A model generated the notes under the pieces. The model did no database searches. It was given only the letters and a program-made list of their open reading frames with translations, and was not told the DNA's origin. Of a stretch of 64,000 nt of DNA, positions 8,771 through 17,624 are shown one piece after another (positions within the stretch are counted from its first letter, which is position 1; each line of letters starts with the position of its first letter). The position numbers were made by a program, and so were the translations under genes. Source of the stretch: Bradyrhizobium erythrophlei (GTDB taxonomy: Bacteria > Pseudomonadota > Alphaproteobacteria > Rhizobiales > Xanthobacteraceae); contig NZ_LT670849.1 in the NCBI RefSeq assembly GCF_900142985.1, forward strand, positions 5,410,501-5,474,500. The letters are read 5' to 3'.

Positions 8771-10687
8771 ATGTCGATTAACAGTATCGGTTTCAACAAT
8801 TCGCTGTTTGGCCAGGCTGTCCAGAATCTCAACAGCCAGCTCACGAACCTGTCGACCCAACTGGCGACCGGCGAGAAGTCGACCACCTATTCGGGTATGG
8901 GCCTCAACGAGGGCTTTGCGATCGCCGCGCGGTCGCAGCTCTCCAACATCTCGGCCTTCACGACCACGATCACCAACGTCAATACCAGCATTGGCGCCGC
9001 CAATACGGCGCTGCAATCGTTGTCGAATATCTCTACCGCGGTAAAGAACGATGCGGCTTCCACGCCACAAGATCTCAACAGCACCGGCCAGACCGTTGGG
9101 CAGCAGAACGCGCTGAGCCAGCTTTCTTCCGTCGTCGGGATCCTCAACACCCAGGCCGGCGACCGCTTTCTGTTTTCGGGAAGCGCGATCGACACGCCGG
9201 CGGTTGCCGACGTCAATACCATCCTCAATGGCACCGGCACCAAGGCCGGGTTGAAGCAGCTCATTGCGGAACGCGCGCAAGCCGACGGCACCACCGGCCT
9301 CGGGCGTCTCGTGATCTCGTCGCCGACCACCTCAGGAGGCACGACGTCATTCTCGGTCGCTGAAGACGCAGCCGGGTCGCCGTTCGGACTGAAGCTGAGC
9401 ACGGTCACGTCGAACCTGACCGGCGCCACTGTGACCGGCCCGGCCGGGTCGCCGGCCGCGGTGTCGTTCAGCTTTGGCGCGACCAATCCCAATCCGGGCG
9501 ATCAGGTCACGCTCAACTTCAATCTGCCCGACGGCACGACATCGTCCGTGACGTTGACAGCCTCGAACACCACGCCGGCGCCCGCCAATACCTTTGCGAT
9601 CGGTTCGACGCCGGCGCAGACCGCGGCCAATCTCAACAGCGCGTTGAACACGGCGATCGGCACCGTGGCGAACACCGATCTGGTCGCGGCGTCCGCGGTT
9701 GCCGCGGGCAACGATTTCTTCGATCCTTCGAGCAGCGCGACCGGAAGCGTCGCCACCAACCAGCAGACACCGGCTGCCCCGATCACCAGCGCGACCAAGC
9801 TGTCAGGTACGGCTCCTTCGGACTCGCTCACCGCGGGTTTTCAGAACGGCGACTCCATCTCCGTCAACGGGACCGCGATCACGTTTTCAACGTCGTCACC
9901 GACCTCGTTGACGGGCCCCACCTACAATATCAATCCGACCACCGGCACGGTCGGTAACCTGCTGTCTGCGATCGACTCGATCACCGGCACCACGACGCCT
10001 TCCTCGATCGATGGCGGCGCAATCACGCTGAACACGCCGAACGCGGCGAGTTTTTCGATCTCCGGCACGACGGCGAACGCGACCTCGGCGTTGTCCTCAC
10101 TGGGCTTCAGCAGCAGTCCGATCACCGCACCCCAACCGCCGCTGCGTGTGTCCGGCTCGCCGCTCTCAAGCGCGACTTCACTTGTCAACGGTTCGGCCAG
10201 TACAGTTGCCTGGTACACCGGAAATTCCTCGGCCGATCCGCGCGCATCGTCCAACGCCCGGATCGACTCCGGGATCACGGTCAATTATGGCGCCCAGGCC
10301 AACGAGCAGGCGATCCGCCAGCAGCTTGAGGGTATCGCGGTTTATGCCGCGGTCAGCTTCTCGCCGACCGCGGCCAATTCGCCCAAACAGGCCGCGGCAC
10401 TCTCGTTACGCATTTCCAACAACCTGACGTCGCAGCCGGGCCAGCAAACGATCGCGGACATTCAGACGGATTACGCGGCCGCCCAGACCCAGATGCAGGC
10501 CGCGAGCGCACGGCAGTCGCAGACCCAGACGGTGCTGCAAAATCTCGTCGACTCGACCGAAACGGTGTCCACCGATCAGGTCGCGAGCGAAATCCTGCAA
10601 CTGCAGACGACGTTGTCGGCTTCCTACCAGACCACCTCGATCCTGGCCGGCTTGAGCCTGACCAAGTTCCTGGCGCCAGGTGGCTAA
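8771..10687 (+). CDS. flgL: Hook-filament junction protein FlgL (HAP3)
   Basis: A 638-aa flagellin-like protein. The N-terminal flagellin domain has LNSQLTNLSTQLATGEKS followed by RSQLSNISAFTTTITNVNTSIGAANTAL. The C-terminus (TDQVASEILQLQTTLSASYQTTSILAGLSLTKFL) closes the coiled coil. E. coli FlgL is about 317 aa; the extra length is a large middle region of Thr/Ser/Gly-rich modules. One of these, at about residues 365-455, resembles a module in FlgE. It sits between FlgK and the filament. It ends the sigma-54-driven operon. Confidence 0.9.
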   Translation: MSINSIGFNNSLFGQAVQNLNSQLTNLSTQLATGEKSTTYSGMGLNEGFAIAARSQLSNISAFTTTITNVNTSIGAANTALQSLSNISTAVKNDAASTPQDLNSTGQTVGQQNALSQLSSVVGILNTQAGDRFLFSGSAIDTPAVADVNTILNGTGTKAGLKQLIAERAQADGTTGLGRLVISSPTTSGGTTSFSVAEDAAGSPFGLKLSTVTSNLTGATVTGPAGSPAAVSFSFGATNPNPGDQVTLNFNLPDGTTSSVTLTASNTTPAPANTFAIGSTPAQTAANLNSALNTAIGTVANTDLVAASAVAAGNDFFDPSSSATGSVATNQQTPAAPITSATKLSGTAPSDSLTAGFQNGDSISVNGTAITFSTSSPTSLTGPTYNINPTTGTVGNLLSAIDSITGTTTPSSIDGGAITLNTPNAASFSISGTTANATSALSSLGFSSSPITAPQPPLRVSGSPLSSATSLVNGSASTVAWYTGNSSADPRASSNARIDSGITVNYGAQANEQAIRQQLEGIAVYAAVSFSPTAANSPKQAAALSLRISNNLTSQPGQQTIADIQTDYAAAQTQMQAASARQSQTQTVLQNLVDSTETVSTDQVASEILQLQTTLSASYQTTSILAGLSLTKFLAPGG

Positions 10688-10743
10688 AGGTGAGGGTCGG
10701 GCCGAATGCGGCCGGCGCGTCCGCGCGGGCCATAAAGCTTTCG

Positions 10744-10763
10744 TTAACCATAGCTGTTTACTT
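10744..10763 (+). promoter_or_regulatory. CtrA-like half site and shared motif before the PLP/ATP-grasp pair
   Basis: TTAACCAT-N3-TGTTTACT lies about 100 nt upstream of the PLP gene. Nearly the same string (TTAACCAC-N3-TGTTTACT) precedes the second ATP-grasp module at 23113. TTAACCAT matches the gapless CtrA half site. A second, imperfect box TTAA-N7-TTAG is at 10777-10791. Confidence 0.5.
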
Positions 10764-10847
10764 CTCCTAACGCGGGTTAACGCCGCATTAGCGGCCATTG
10801 GGGCTCATTAAAGTTCCGCTGATCAAGGCGGACATCGAGGTCTTGGA

Positions 10848-12461
10848 ATGCTCCACGGTAGTGTTCGATTCCAGGTATCAGAGGCGGCGAGCTCTACGGG
10901 CCGGTCGCGATCGGCCTCCGCGATGGCCGAACTGTTCGCGCCGCTCGATTCCCTTCTGATCACGGGCGGCGACTCGCGTCTCGCCATCAATCCAGCGACG
11001 AACCTCAACGAATATGGTTGCCAGTCAACGCCTTGCCCGGAAACGCTGAGCTTTTCGTCCAGTACGGCGACCTCGATTTCGGAGCGCGCTTACGAGCGTG
11101 CGCAAGCTGCGCGCGAAGCGGTGATGCGATCGGCGATCGATGTCGGCATCGAGGCCGCGTTCGACGAACGACTTGAGGAGATGCGCAACGAACTTCGGTT
11201 CTTCCTCGGGCTGAAGCCGGCGCAAGCCGATGTCGTGTTTTCGCCCTCGGGCACGGATTCGCAACTCCAGGCGCTGTTTCTTGTGCGCGCGCTGCTCGGA
11301 CCTGAACTGGTCAGCGTCGTGGTCGCGGCCGACCAGACCGGCAGCGGCACCGTCAATACCTCGCGTGGCTGTCACTTCAGCGCCACTACCGCCAACGGCA
11401 GCCGCGTGCAGAAGGGCGAACCGATTACGGGGCTTGCGTCCGCCTTGACAAGCGTTGCGCTTCCGCTGTTCGACGAAAGCGGCGAGGGCAGCTCGACCGC
11501 CGCAAGCGATGCAGTGGTGTTCGCGGCCGTGGAGCGCGCGGTGGCCGGCGGCGACAAAGTGCTGCTTCAGGTGATGGATTCCTCGAAGTTCGGCTGGCGC
11601 GCGCCGAGCGATGAATGCGTGGAGGCCATCAAGGCGCGCTGGCCCGATCAGGTGCAGGTCGTCGTCGATGCCTGCCAGATGCGGCTTGGCCGTGCCCGCC
11701 TCAAGGGTTTTCTCGACCGTGGCCATATCGTGATCGTGACGGGATCGAAATTCTTCACCGGTCCCCCCTTCAGCGGCGCGTTGCTCGTGCCGGGAGTGCT
11801 CGCCTCCCGGCTCGACGCCGCGAGCGCTATCCCATCGGGTCTGCTCGAATATTCCAGCCGCAGCGACTGGCCGCAAAACTGGCCGCTGCTGCGATCGCGC
11901 TTTCCGGTCCGGATGAATTTCGGCCAATGGCTGCGCTGGGAGGCCGGGATCGAGGAGATCGGCGCCTATTATCGCGTGCCGGATTCGTTTCGTCAGAGCG
12001 CGCTCGCAACCTTCGGCAAGGCGGTCGAAAAACTGATCGCGGATGCGCCTTCGCTTGAACTCCTGCCGTGGCAGGAGCGAGCGATCGACGCCGCCGACGA
12101 AGAGATGACGCAGCGGACGATCTTTTCCTTTGTGGTTCGCCGGGACGAGCGCCTTCGCTCGCTCGAGGAGTGCCGGACGCTGTATCGTGCGCTTGCGGGC
12201 AACGGCACCAAGCACTCTGCCGCGCAACCTTGCCTGATCGGACAGCCGGTTGCGTTGGGACGCGATCCATCTCCGCCGGCGGCTCTGCGCATCAGCGCCA
12301 GCGCGCGGCTGGTCTCGGAAGCGTGGTCACCGAACGCCGATATGGCGCATCGCAACCTGCGACGTGCGATCGATCAGGCGGCCGCCGCCATTGCCAGTCT
12401 TGAGTCGATGCTGGCCGATGCAAGCAGGTTCGAACCATTGGGTGCTTCTCATGGATCGTGA
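10848..12461 (+). CDS. PLP-dependent fold-type I enzyme (class V aminotransferase / desulfurase-like)
   Basis: A 537-aa protein not matching a named enzyme. Fold-type I features are visible: a phosphate-loop-like SPSGTDSQLQAL near residue 132, the cofactor-contacting DACQ at D274-Q277, and the candidate Schiff-base lysine K301 in VTGSKFFTGPPF. This is the class V layout (cysteine desulfurase, kynureninase, selenocysteine lyase). Sulfur or amine chemistry cannot be decided. The N-terminal 75 residues are not recognisable, so the ATG at 10848 (weak GAGG upstream) is provisional; 10923 is an alternative. Its last 11 nt overlap the ATP-grasp gene, indicating translational coupling. It lies directly after flgL. 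Confidence 0.7.
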   Translation: MLHGSVRFQVSEAASSTGRSRSASAMAELFAPLDSLLITGGDSRLAINPATNLNEYGCQSTPCPETLSFSSSTATSISERAYERAQAAREAVMRSAIDVGIEAAFDERLEEMRNELRFFLGLKPAQADVVFSPSGTDSQLQALFLVRALLGPELVSVVVAADQTGSGTVNTSRGCHFSATTANGSRVQKGEPITGLASALTSVALPLFDESGEGSSTAASDAVVFAAVERAVAGGDKVLLQVMDSSKFGWRAPSDECVEAIKARWPDQVQVVVDACQMRLGRARLKGFLDRGHIVIVTGSKFFTGPPFSGALLVPGVLASRLDAASAIPSGLLEYSSRSDWPQNWPLLRSRFPVRMNFGQWLRWEAGIEEIGAYYRVPDSFRQSALATFGKAVEKLIADAPSLELLPWQERAIDAADEEMTQRTIFSFVVRRDERLRSLEECRTLYRALAGNGTKHSAAQPCLIGQPVALGRDPSPPAALRISASARLVSEAWSPNADMAHRNLRRAIDQAAAAIASLESMLADASRFEPLGASHGS

Positions 12462-13689
12462 GGATACCGGTCTTGCAAGCCATCCGAGCGCCGAGCGGAT
12501 CGGCTTTGCCAGATTGACGACGATGGCATTCGAGGGCGCCGACCTGCGCCCGCTGCGCGACCAGTTGATCGGCCGGCTGGCCGACGGCTCGGCCAGCGCG
12601 GGCGAGGGCCTCGACCTGTCGCTGATCATCCAGCTTCTTGGCGACAAGCAGACCGGCATGGCGATCCAGGCGGAAGTTCTCGCCTATCATCAGCTCTATC
12701 GCTCGCCCTGTTCGTCGCAGGCGCCGAAACTGCGGGTGCTGGCGCTGGCGGCCGCGATCGACATGGGCGGCAACACCCCGATCGAGTTTCTCCTGGAAAA
12801 TTCCGGCATCGAGCTTCAGACGCTTTATGTCGTCGCCGGTATCGATTTGCCGATACCGCTTCCCGAACATGACGTCGCGATCGTGATCGCGTCCGATTCG
12901 GAAGAATGCGTCGAGGCGCTGCGGAAGATCGACGCCATGGCGCCGCGCTGGCCGCGGCGGCTGCTCAATTCGCCGCGCTTCGTCCGCAACCTCGATCGCG
13001 ACAAGCTGTATGGCCTGTTGCAGGGCTGCGCCGGGCTCGAAATTCCTGCTACGCTTAGCGTGGCCCGCGCCGAGCTGACGTCGATGGCGCAATCCACAGA
13101 TCTCTCCGCCATCGCAACCGGGCTGAAATTTCCGGTGATCGTGCGACCGCGCGGTTCACATGCCGGCGTCGGGCTCGTCAAGGTCGACGATGGCGCTGCT
13201 CTTGCACAATACCTCGCCGGGCGGCCGGAGCAGGCGTTCTTCGTCTCGCGCTTTGTCGACTATTCGAGCGCAGACGGGCTTTATCGCAAATATCGCGCCG
13301 TCTTCATCGACGGCAAACCCTATGCCTGCCACATGGCGATCGCCGATCGCTGGGACATCTGGTACCTCAATGCCGGCATGGCGTTCAGCGAAGAGAAGCG
13401 GGAAGAAGAAGCGCGCTTCATGCGCGACTTCGATCATGACTTCGCGTTTCGCCACAGGGCGGCGCTCGCCGCCGTCGCGAACCGGGTGGGGCTGGATTAT
13501 TTCACGATCGATTGCGCGGAAAACAAAAGCGGCGAGCTTCTGATTTTCGAAGCCGATAACACCGCCGTGGTCCACAACATGGATTCGCCTGTCGTGTTTC
13601 CCTACAAGGCGCCGCAGATGCGCAAGATCTTCGATGCGTTTGCGGCCATGCTATCGCGCGCGGCGCCGAAGCGCGAGCAGGCGGCCTAG
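12451..13689 (+). CDS. ATP-grasp ligase, paralogue 1
   Basis: A 412-aa protein whose C-terminal half looks like an ATP-grasp ligase. The glycine-rich nucleotide loop is RPRGSHAG (residues 232-239) and the metal/phosphate residues are in FEADN (E367, N370), with YFTIDCAE before it. The N-terminal 85 residues are helical and unusual; then comes a Rossmann-like half (LRVLALAA then GGNTPIEFLL). Family members join a carboxylate to an amine or similar nucleophile using ATP (RimK, D-Ala-D-Ala ligase, glutathione synthetase types). The substrate is unknown. The ATG lies inside the end of the PLP gene (11-nt overlap). A close paralogue is at 23957. Confidence 0.72.
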   Translation: MDREDTGLASHPSAERIGFARLTTMAFEGADLRPLRDQLIGRLADGSASAGEGLDLSLIIQLLGDKQTGMAIQAEVLAYHQLYRSPCSSQAPKLRVLALAAAIDMGGNTPIEFLLENSGIELQTLYVVAGIDLPIPLPEHDVAIVIASDSEECVEALRKIDAMAPRWPRRLLNSPRFVRNLDRDKLYGLLQGCAGLEIPATLSVARAELTSMAQSTDLSAIATGLKFPVIVRPRGSHAGVGLVKVDDGAALAQYLAGRPEQAFFVSRFVDYSSADGLYRKYRAVFIDGKPYACHMAIADRWDIWYLNAGMAFSEEKREEEARFMRDFDHDFAFRHRAALAAVANRVGLDYFTIDCAENKSGELLIFEADNTAVVHNMDSPVVFPYKAPQMRKIFDAFAAMLSRAAPKREQAA

Positions 13690-13699
13690 CGAAGCTGGA

Positions 13700-14230
13700 T
13701 CAATGATGCTGCGGGCTTTGGCGGTCGGGGCTCAAGGCCGCCGCCGCGGCGTTCGCGATATCGGTGTCGGTCTCCTTGCTCGAGCCGGCAACGCCGACCG
13801 CGCCCACGACTTCACCATTCACGCGTATCGGCGCGCCGCCTCGCAATGCCATGATGTTGGCGGTGACGAATGCCGTTCGGCCGTGATCGATGTTGTCTTC
13901 GATCTCGGCCGTCGGCCGTTCCAGCCGCGCAGCCGTTTTCGCCTTCCCGATGGCGAGGTCGGCACTTGCCGGGCGGACACGATCCATCCGCTGGAAAGCA
14001 AGCAAATCTCCGGCGGGATCGACGACCGCGATCGCCGAGGGCGCATTCCGCCGCTGGGCCATCTCCCTCGCTGCCTGCAGGACTGTCTGGGCTCCAGCTT
14101 GATCGAGAGCCAATTTGCTGATGGTCTGTGCCCTGACCGGCAGGCAGAAGATTGTCGCCAGAATCCCGGCGCCAATTGCAAGTTTCATCGTAGAGCTCGT
14201 CGTTTTGACCGTTGGCATCTGCTTTCGCAC
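13700..14230 (-). CDS. Exported GlcG/HbpS-family haem-binding-like protein
   Basis: A protein of up to 176 aa with a signal peptide (MKLAIGAGILATIFCLPVRAQT). The mature part has the GlcG/HbpS fold pattern: SAIAVVDPAGDLLAFQRMD, then ADLAIGKAKTAA, and the C-terminal GGAPIRVNGEVVGAVGVAG. HbpS proteins bind haem or act as extracellular sensors, while many GlcG members have no known role. Start codons at 14218 and 14188 are possible; 14188 gives the cleanest signal peptide. The gene converges on the ATP-grasp gene with a 10-bp gap and is not part of that operon. Confidence 0.8.
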   Translation of the reverse strand: MRKQMPTVKTTSSTMKLAIGAGILATIFCLPVRAQTISKLALDQAGAQTVLQAAREMAQRRNAPSAIAVVDPAGDLLAFQRMDRVRPASADLAIGKAKTAARLERPTAEIEDNIDHGRTAFVTANIMALRGGAPIRVNGEVVGAVGVAGSSKETDTDIANAAAAALSPDRQSPQHH

Positions 14231-14303
14231 CTGTCCTAGCGTCTGGTCCGTTATCTAGGAAGAAACGAGCACCATGCTCATCACACTTGAGTGTGATGCC
14301 GCG

Positions 14304-16205
14304 TCAGGCGACGGCTTTGTCAGGGGCCGCCTGCAACAGCGCCAGGATCTGGGCCGCCGGCACCGGGCGGCTGAACAGGAAGCCCTGCATCTCCGTGCAG
14401 CCCAGCGTGCGCAGCAGTTCGCGTTGCTCGGCTTTTTCGACGCCTTCGGCCAGCGTCATCATGTTTCGCGCGGCCGCGATATTCACCACGGCCTGCACGA
14501 TCGACGAGCCGCCTTGGGTGGAGAGGTCGTTGACGAAGCAGCGGTCGATCTTGATCTTGTCAAAGGGAAAGCGCTGCAAATAGCTCAGCGATGAATAGCC
14601 GGTGCCGAAGTCGTCGAGGGCAATCCGCACCCCGATGGCGCGAAGCTGATGCAGGATGGCAAGCGCCGCATCGTCGTCGCGGATCAGAACCGCTTCGGTA
14701 ATTTCGAGCTCGAGCCGCTTGGGGGGAAGCCGCGAGGCAGCCAGCGCCGCCGCGATCTTCAGCGCCAGCGTGCCGCTCTTGAACTGGACCGGCGAGACGT
14801 TGACCGCAAGCTTGAAGTCGCCCGGCCAGGTCATGGCCTCCTTGCAGGCGATATCGAGCACCCATTCGCCGAGTTCGTTGATCAGTCCGGTCTCCTCGGC
14901 GACCGGAATGAATTCGGCCGGCGAGATCATGCCGCGCTCGGGATGATGCCAGCGCACCAGCGCCTCGCATCCGGTGATGCGGTTGTCCTCGAGCCCGACG
15001 CAGGGCTGATAGTAGACTTCGAACTGACCGTCGAGCAGCGCCTGGCGCATGTCCATCTCAAGCGCCCGCCGCGCCTTGACCCGCGCATCCATCGCGGGCT
15101 CGAAGAATCGCCAGGTCTTGCGCCCTGCGGTCTTCGCCGCATACATCGCAAGGTCGGCGTTCTTGAGAATCTGGTCGAGACTGGCGCCGTGCTGCGGCGC
15201 GACCGCGACGCCGACGCTGGCATCCGTCGTGACGCGATGACCGTGACACTCGAACGGGGTGCGGATTGCCTCGAACACGCGCGTGATCAGGTCGATGATT
15301 TCGGCCTGATTCCTGATGGCGGTTTGCATGATCGCGAATTCGTCGCCACCGAGACGCGCGACGAACTCGTTCGCGTTGGCCCGCCGGCGAAGGCCGCCGG
15401 CCACCGATTTGAGCAATTCATCGCCGACCTGGTGGCCGAGCGTGTCGTTGACGCTCTTGAATTCGTCGATGTCGATATAGATCACCGCGAGCTGCCGGTC
15501 CGGCGTGGCGCGGGCGATCTCTTCCCGCAACCGTTCATGAAACATCGCACGGTTCGGCAGGTCCGTCAGCGCATCGAAATGCGCGAGATGTCTTATTTTT
15601 TCTTCGGCGCGCCGGCGCTCGGTGACGTCCTCGTGGGTTGCGACCCAACCGCCGCCGGGCACCGGCTTGTTGACGATCTGGATGGTCCGGCCGTCGGGGG
15701 TGTCGCTCTGCTGATGGCTGGTTCGTCCCTCCAGCATGCTGCGCGAAAGCGCATTGCAATATTCATCGACATCGCCGTGAAACGATCCGATTTCCCTGCG
15801 ATGGAGGATCAGCTCGCGCAGGCTGATGCCGGGTCTGACGATCTCCGGCGACAGGGCGTACATCGCGATGTAACTGTGGTTGCAGACGATCAGCCGCCCC
15901 GTGACGTCAAACAGCAACAGACCTTGCGTCATGTTGTTGATGGCGACGTCGAAGCGCACGTTCTGTGCGTGCAAGTCGCGCTCGCGCGCCCGTAATTCCG
16001 CCGAGCGATTGGCGACAAGCTGCTCGAGATTGCGGTTGACCGTATCGACTTCCTCGATCATCAGCGACATCGAGCGGTCGGTGCGACGGCGGTCGCGATC
16101 GAGTTCCTCATAGGCGCTGCTGACGAGCTCGGCGAGCTTGTCGATGTCGACCGCGCCCGCTGCGCCGGTCGCCTTTGCAATCTGTTTGGCGATCAGGCGG
16201 TGCAC
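14304..16205 (-). CDS. PAS-GGDEF-EAL cyclic-di-GMP protein
   Basis: A 633-aa protein. A helical N-terminus with a coiled coil (about 30-85) leads to a PAS-type domain (about 85-200), then GGDEF and EAL. The GGDEF motif is intact (RLGGDEF at 286-290) and EAL is intact (GCEALVRW at 414-416), as are DDFGTGYSSL and the EGVE segment. Both cyclase and phosphodiesterase activity are therefore possible. No RxxD inhibitory site precedes GGDEF. It has no transmembrane segment. It starts 2 nt after the FIST gene, so the FIST protein is the likely partner or input. A role in switching motility fits the location but is inferred. Confidence 0.93.
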   Translation of the reverse strand: MHRLIAKQIAKATGAAGAVDIDKLAELVSSAYEELDRDRRRTDRSMSLMIEEVDTVNRNLEQLVANRSAELRARERDLHAQNVRFDVAINNMTQGLLLFDVTGRLIVCNHSYIAMYALSPEIVRPGISLRELILHRREIGSFHGDVDEYCNALSRSMLEGRTSHQQSDTPDGRTIQIVNKPVPGGGWVATHEDVTERRRAEEKIRHLAHFDALTDLPNRAMFHERLREEIARATPDRQLAVIYIDIDEFKSVNDTLGHQVGDELLKSVAGGLRRRANANEFVARLGGDEFAIMQTAIRNQAEIIDLITRVFEAIRTPFECHGHRVTTDASVGVAVAPQHGASLDQILKNADLAMYAAKTAGRKTWRFFEPAMDARVKARRALEMDMRQALLDGQFEVYYQPCVGLEDNRITGCEALVRWHHPERGMISPAEFIPVAEETGLINELGEWVLDIACKEAMTWPGDFKLAVNVSPVQFKSGTLALKIAAALAASRLPPKRLELEITEAVLIRDDDAALAILHQLRAIGVRIALDDFGTGYSSLSYLQRFPFDKIKIDRCFVNDLSTQGGSSIVQAVVNIAAARNMMTLAEGVEKAEQRELLRTLGCTEMQGFLFSRPVPAAQILALLQAAPDKAVA

Positions 16206-16207
16206 GG

Positions 16208-17359
16208 TCAGAGTCTCGCTTCCGCAAAGGTCGTGACGGTCATGGTCTGATTGTGCAGCTCGCAGATGCCGGAGTTGGCGTGCGGCGAGATTTCGCCGTA
16301 GGAGTAGAAGCCAAGCCGTAGCGTACCGGCGCCGAGTTCCGCTGCTGCCGCTTCCGTCTCGTCGGAGGTCCGCTGCCCCATCAGAAGCTTGCGGCCGATG
16401 CAGCTGACGAGAATGGAAAACTGGTGGTCGTCCTTGCCGGCCTTCAGGCTGGTTTGCGCCTGGCGCGCGGCGTCTGCCGCGCCTTCTGCCAGCCGGTCGA
16501 AGGTTCCGCGCATCAATTGCGCGGTCCAGCCTTGCGGAACGTCACCCGCAAAGGTCATGGAGCGCGCTTCGCGGTCGACCGCCAGCACGGTGCGCACCAC
16601 GGCGGAGTCCGGCTGCTCGGCATCGTGAACCTGGATCGGAAACAACAGCGCCGAGCCCGGCAGCCCTTCCGAATCTTCGGGCCCGAGATAATGCTCGTAC
16701 AGATCGAGGGCCGGTTTTCCGTCGAGTTCGAACAGGACGTTGCCGCTGGATCGGGTCACCTGACGGCGCGGGCCGAACAGATCCCAGCCGCCGGCGCTGC
16801 CATGCCCGATCCGGATCGCGTTGCCGTAGAAGCCGAGGCCGACCACCGCGCGGCTTCGCGGTGCGCAATCGCCGCCGACCAGCGTTGCCAAGAAATCGGC
16901 GCCGTCACCGGCGAGACCTCCGGTCAGGGGAATGCCGGGTCCGATCACCGAAACCAGGCCGTTGACGAGTTCGCTGCCGTTGACGTTCAAGCCGTCGGAC
17001 AGCAGGAACACGCCGGCGAGATCGGGGGCCATCAAGGCTTTGCCGATGGCTTCGCCGCACTCCCAGGAGTGCGAGCCATCGACGATATGGTTGTGAACCA
17101 GCTTCAGAGGTGTCGAATCGAGGTGGATCGCGGCCGCGACGATGCCGTCATCGTTCACATCGCTGTTATTGATTTGGCCGCCGGTGCTGCAGCCCAGAAT
17201 ATGCGCGGACGGAAACATCGCGCGAAGTTCGTGATAACGCGTGCCGCAGGCCAGCAGGTCGCGCGGGCCGAAATAGAAGACAAGCGCAACCTCGTCCGGA
17301 CGCTCCACGGCCAGATTCCAGCCTCCTTGCTGAGTCCAGGAAATCGGCTGCGAATGCAT
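16208..17359 (-). CDS. FIST domain sensor protein
   Basis: A 383-aa soluble protein with FIST N and C domains: EVALVFYFGPRDLL, then FPSAHILGCSTGGQI, and in the C-terminal half DLYEHYLGPE and GVFLLSDGLNVNGS with LVSCIGRKLLMGQR. FIST proteins bind small ligands; the haem-containing NosP subgroup senses nitric oxide and is often encoded next to histidine kinases or cyclic-di-GMP enzymes. No haem ligand can be assigned by eye here. It is the first gene of a two-gene operon with the GGDEF-EAL protein. Confidence 0.85.
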   Translation of the reverse strand: MHSQPISWTQQGGWNLAVERPDEVALVFYFGPRDLLACGTRYHELRAMFPSAHILGCSTGGQINNSDVNDDGIVAAAIHLDSTPLKLVHNHIVDGSHSWECGEAIGKALMAPDLAGVFLLSDGLNVNGSELVNGLVSVIGPGIPLTGGLAGDGADFLATLVGGDCAPRSRAVVGLGFYGNAIRIGHGSAGGWDLFGPRRQVTRSSGNVLFELDGKPALDLYEHYLGPEDSEGLPGSALLFPIQVHDAEQPDSAVVRTVLAVDREARSMTFAGDVPQGWTAQLMRGTFDRLAEGAADAARQAQTSLKAGKDDHQFSILVSCIGRKLLMGQRTSDETEAAAAELGAGTLRLGFYSYGEISPHANSGICELHNQTMTVTTFAEARL

Positions 17360-17624
17360 TGTTGTCTGCCGTAAAACGCCTGATGGGTTGCGCCGGTATC
17401 GTATGGCGCATCGCCGCTGAATAGTTGGTTAGATCAATCGGCGAACGACGGAGGCGGGATGCGAAATGATTTCTATGCTTGACGCCCTCCTAATGCGGCC
17501 TGCAAGTTGGCGGGGTTGAAAGAAAGCTGGCGTTAAGATTGGAGGGAGCCTCGGCCCCTCGTCATGACCGGCTGCGGAAAACAAGCGGACACGAACCGCT
17601 CAAGAAAAAAGGGGAGGTCAGCGA

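Noticed and set aside
10848..13689. Assignment of the ATP-grasp protein as D-Ala-D-Ala ligase or RimK
   Set aside because: Only the general ATP-grasp motifs match; the N-terminal half and the conserved RFVDY and ADRWDIWY blocks do not fit a named ligase.
14649..15995. 448-aa plus-strand frame
   Set aside because: Antisense to the GGDEF-EAL gene, with composition typical of a shadow frame and no domain pattern.
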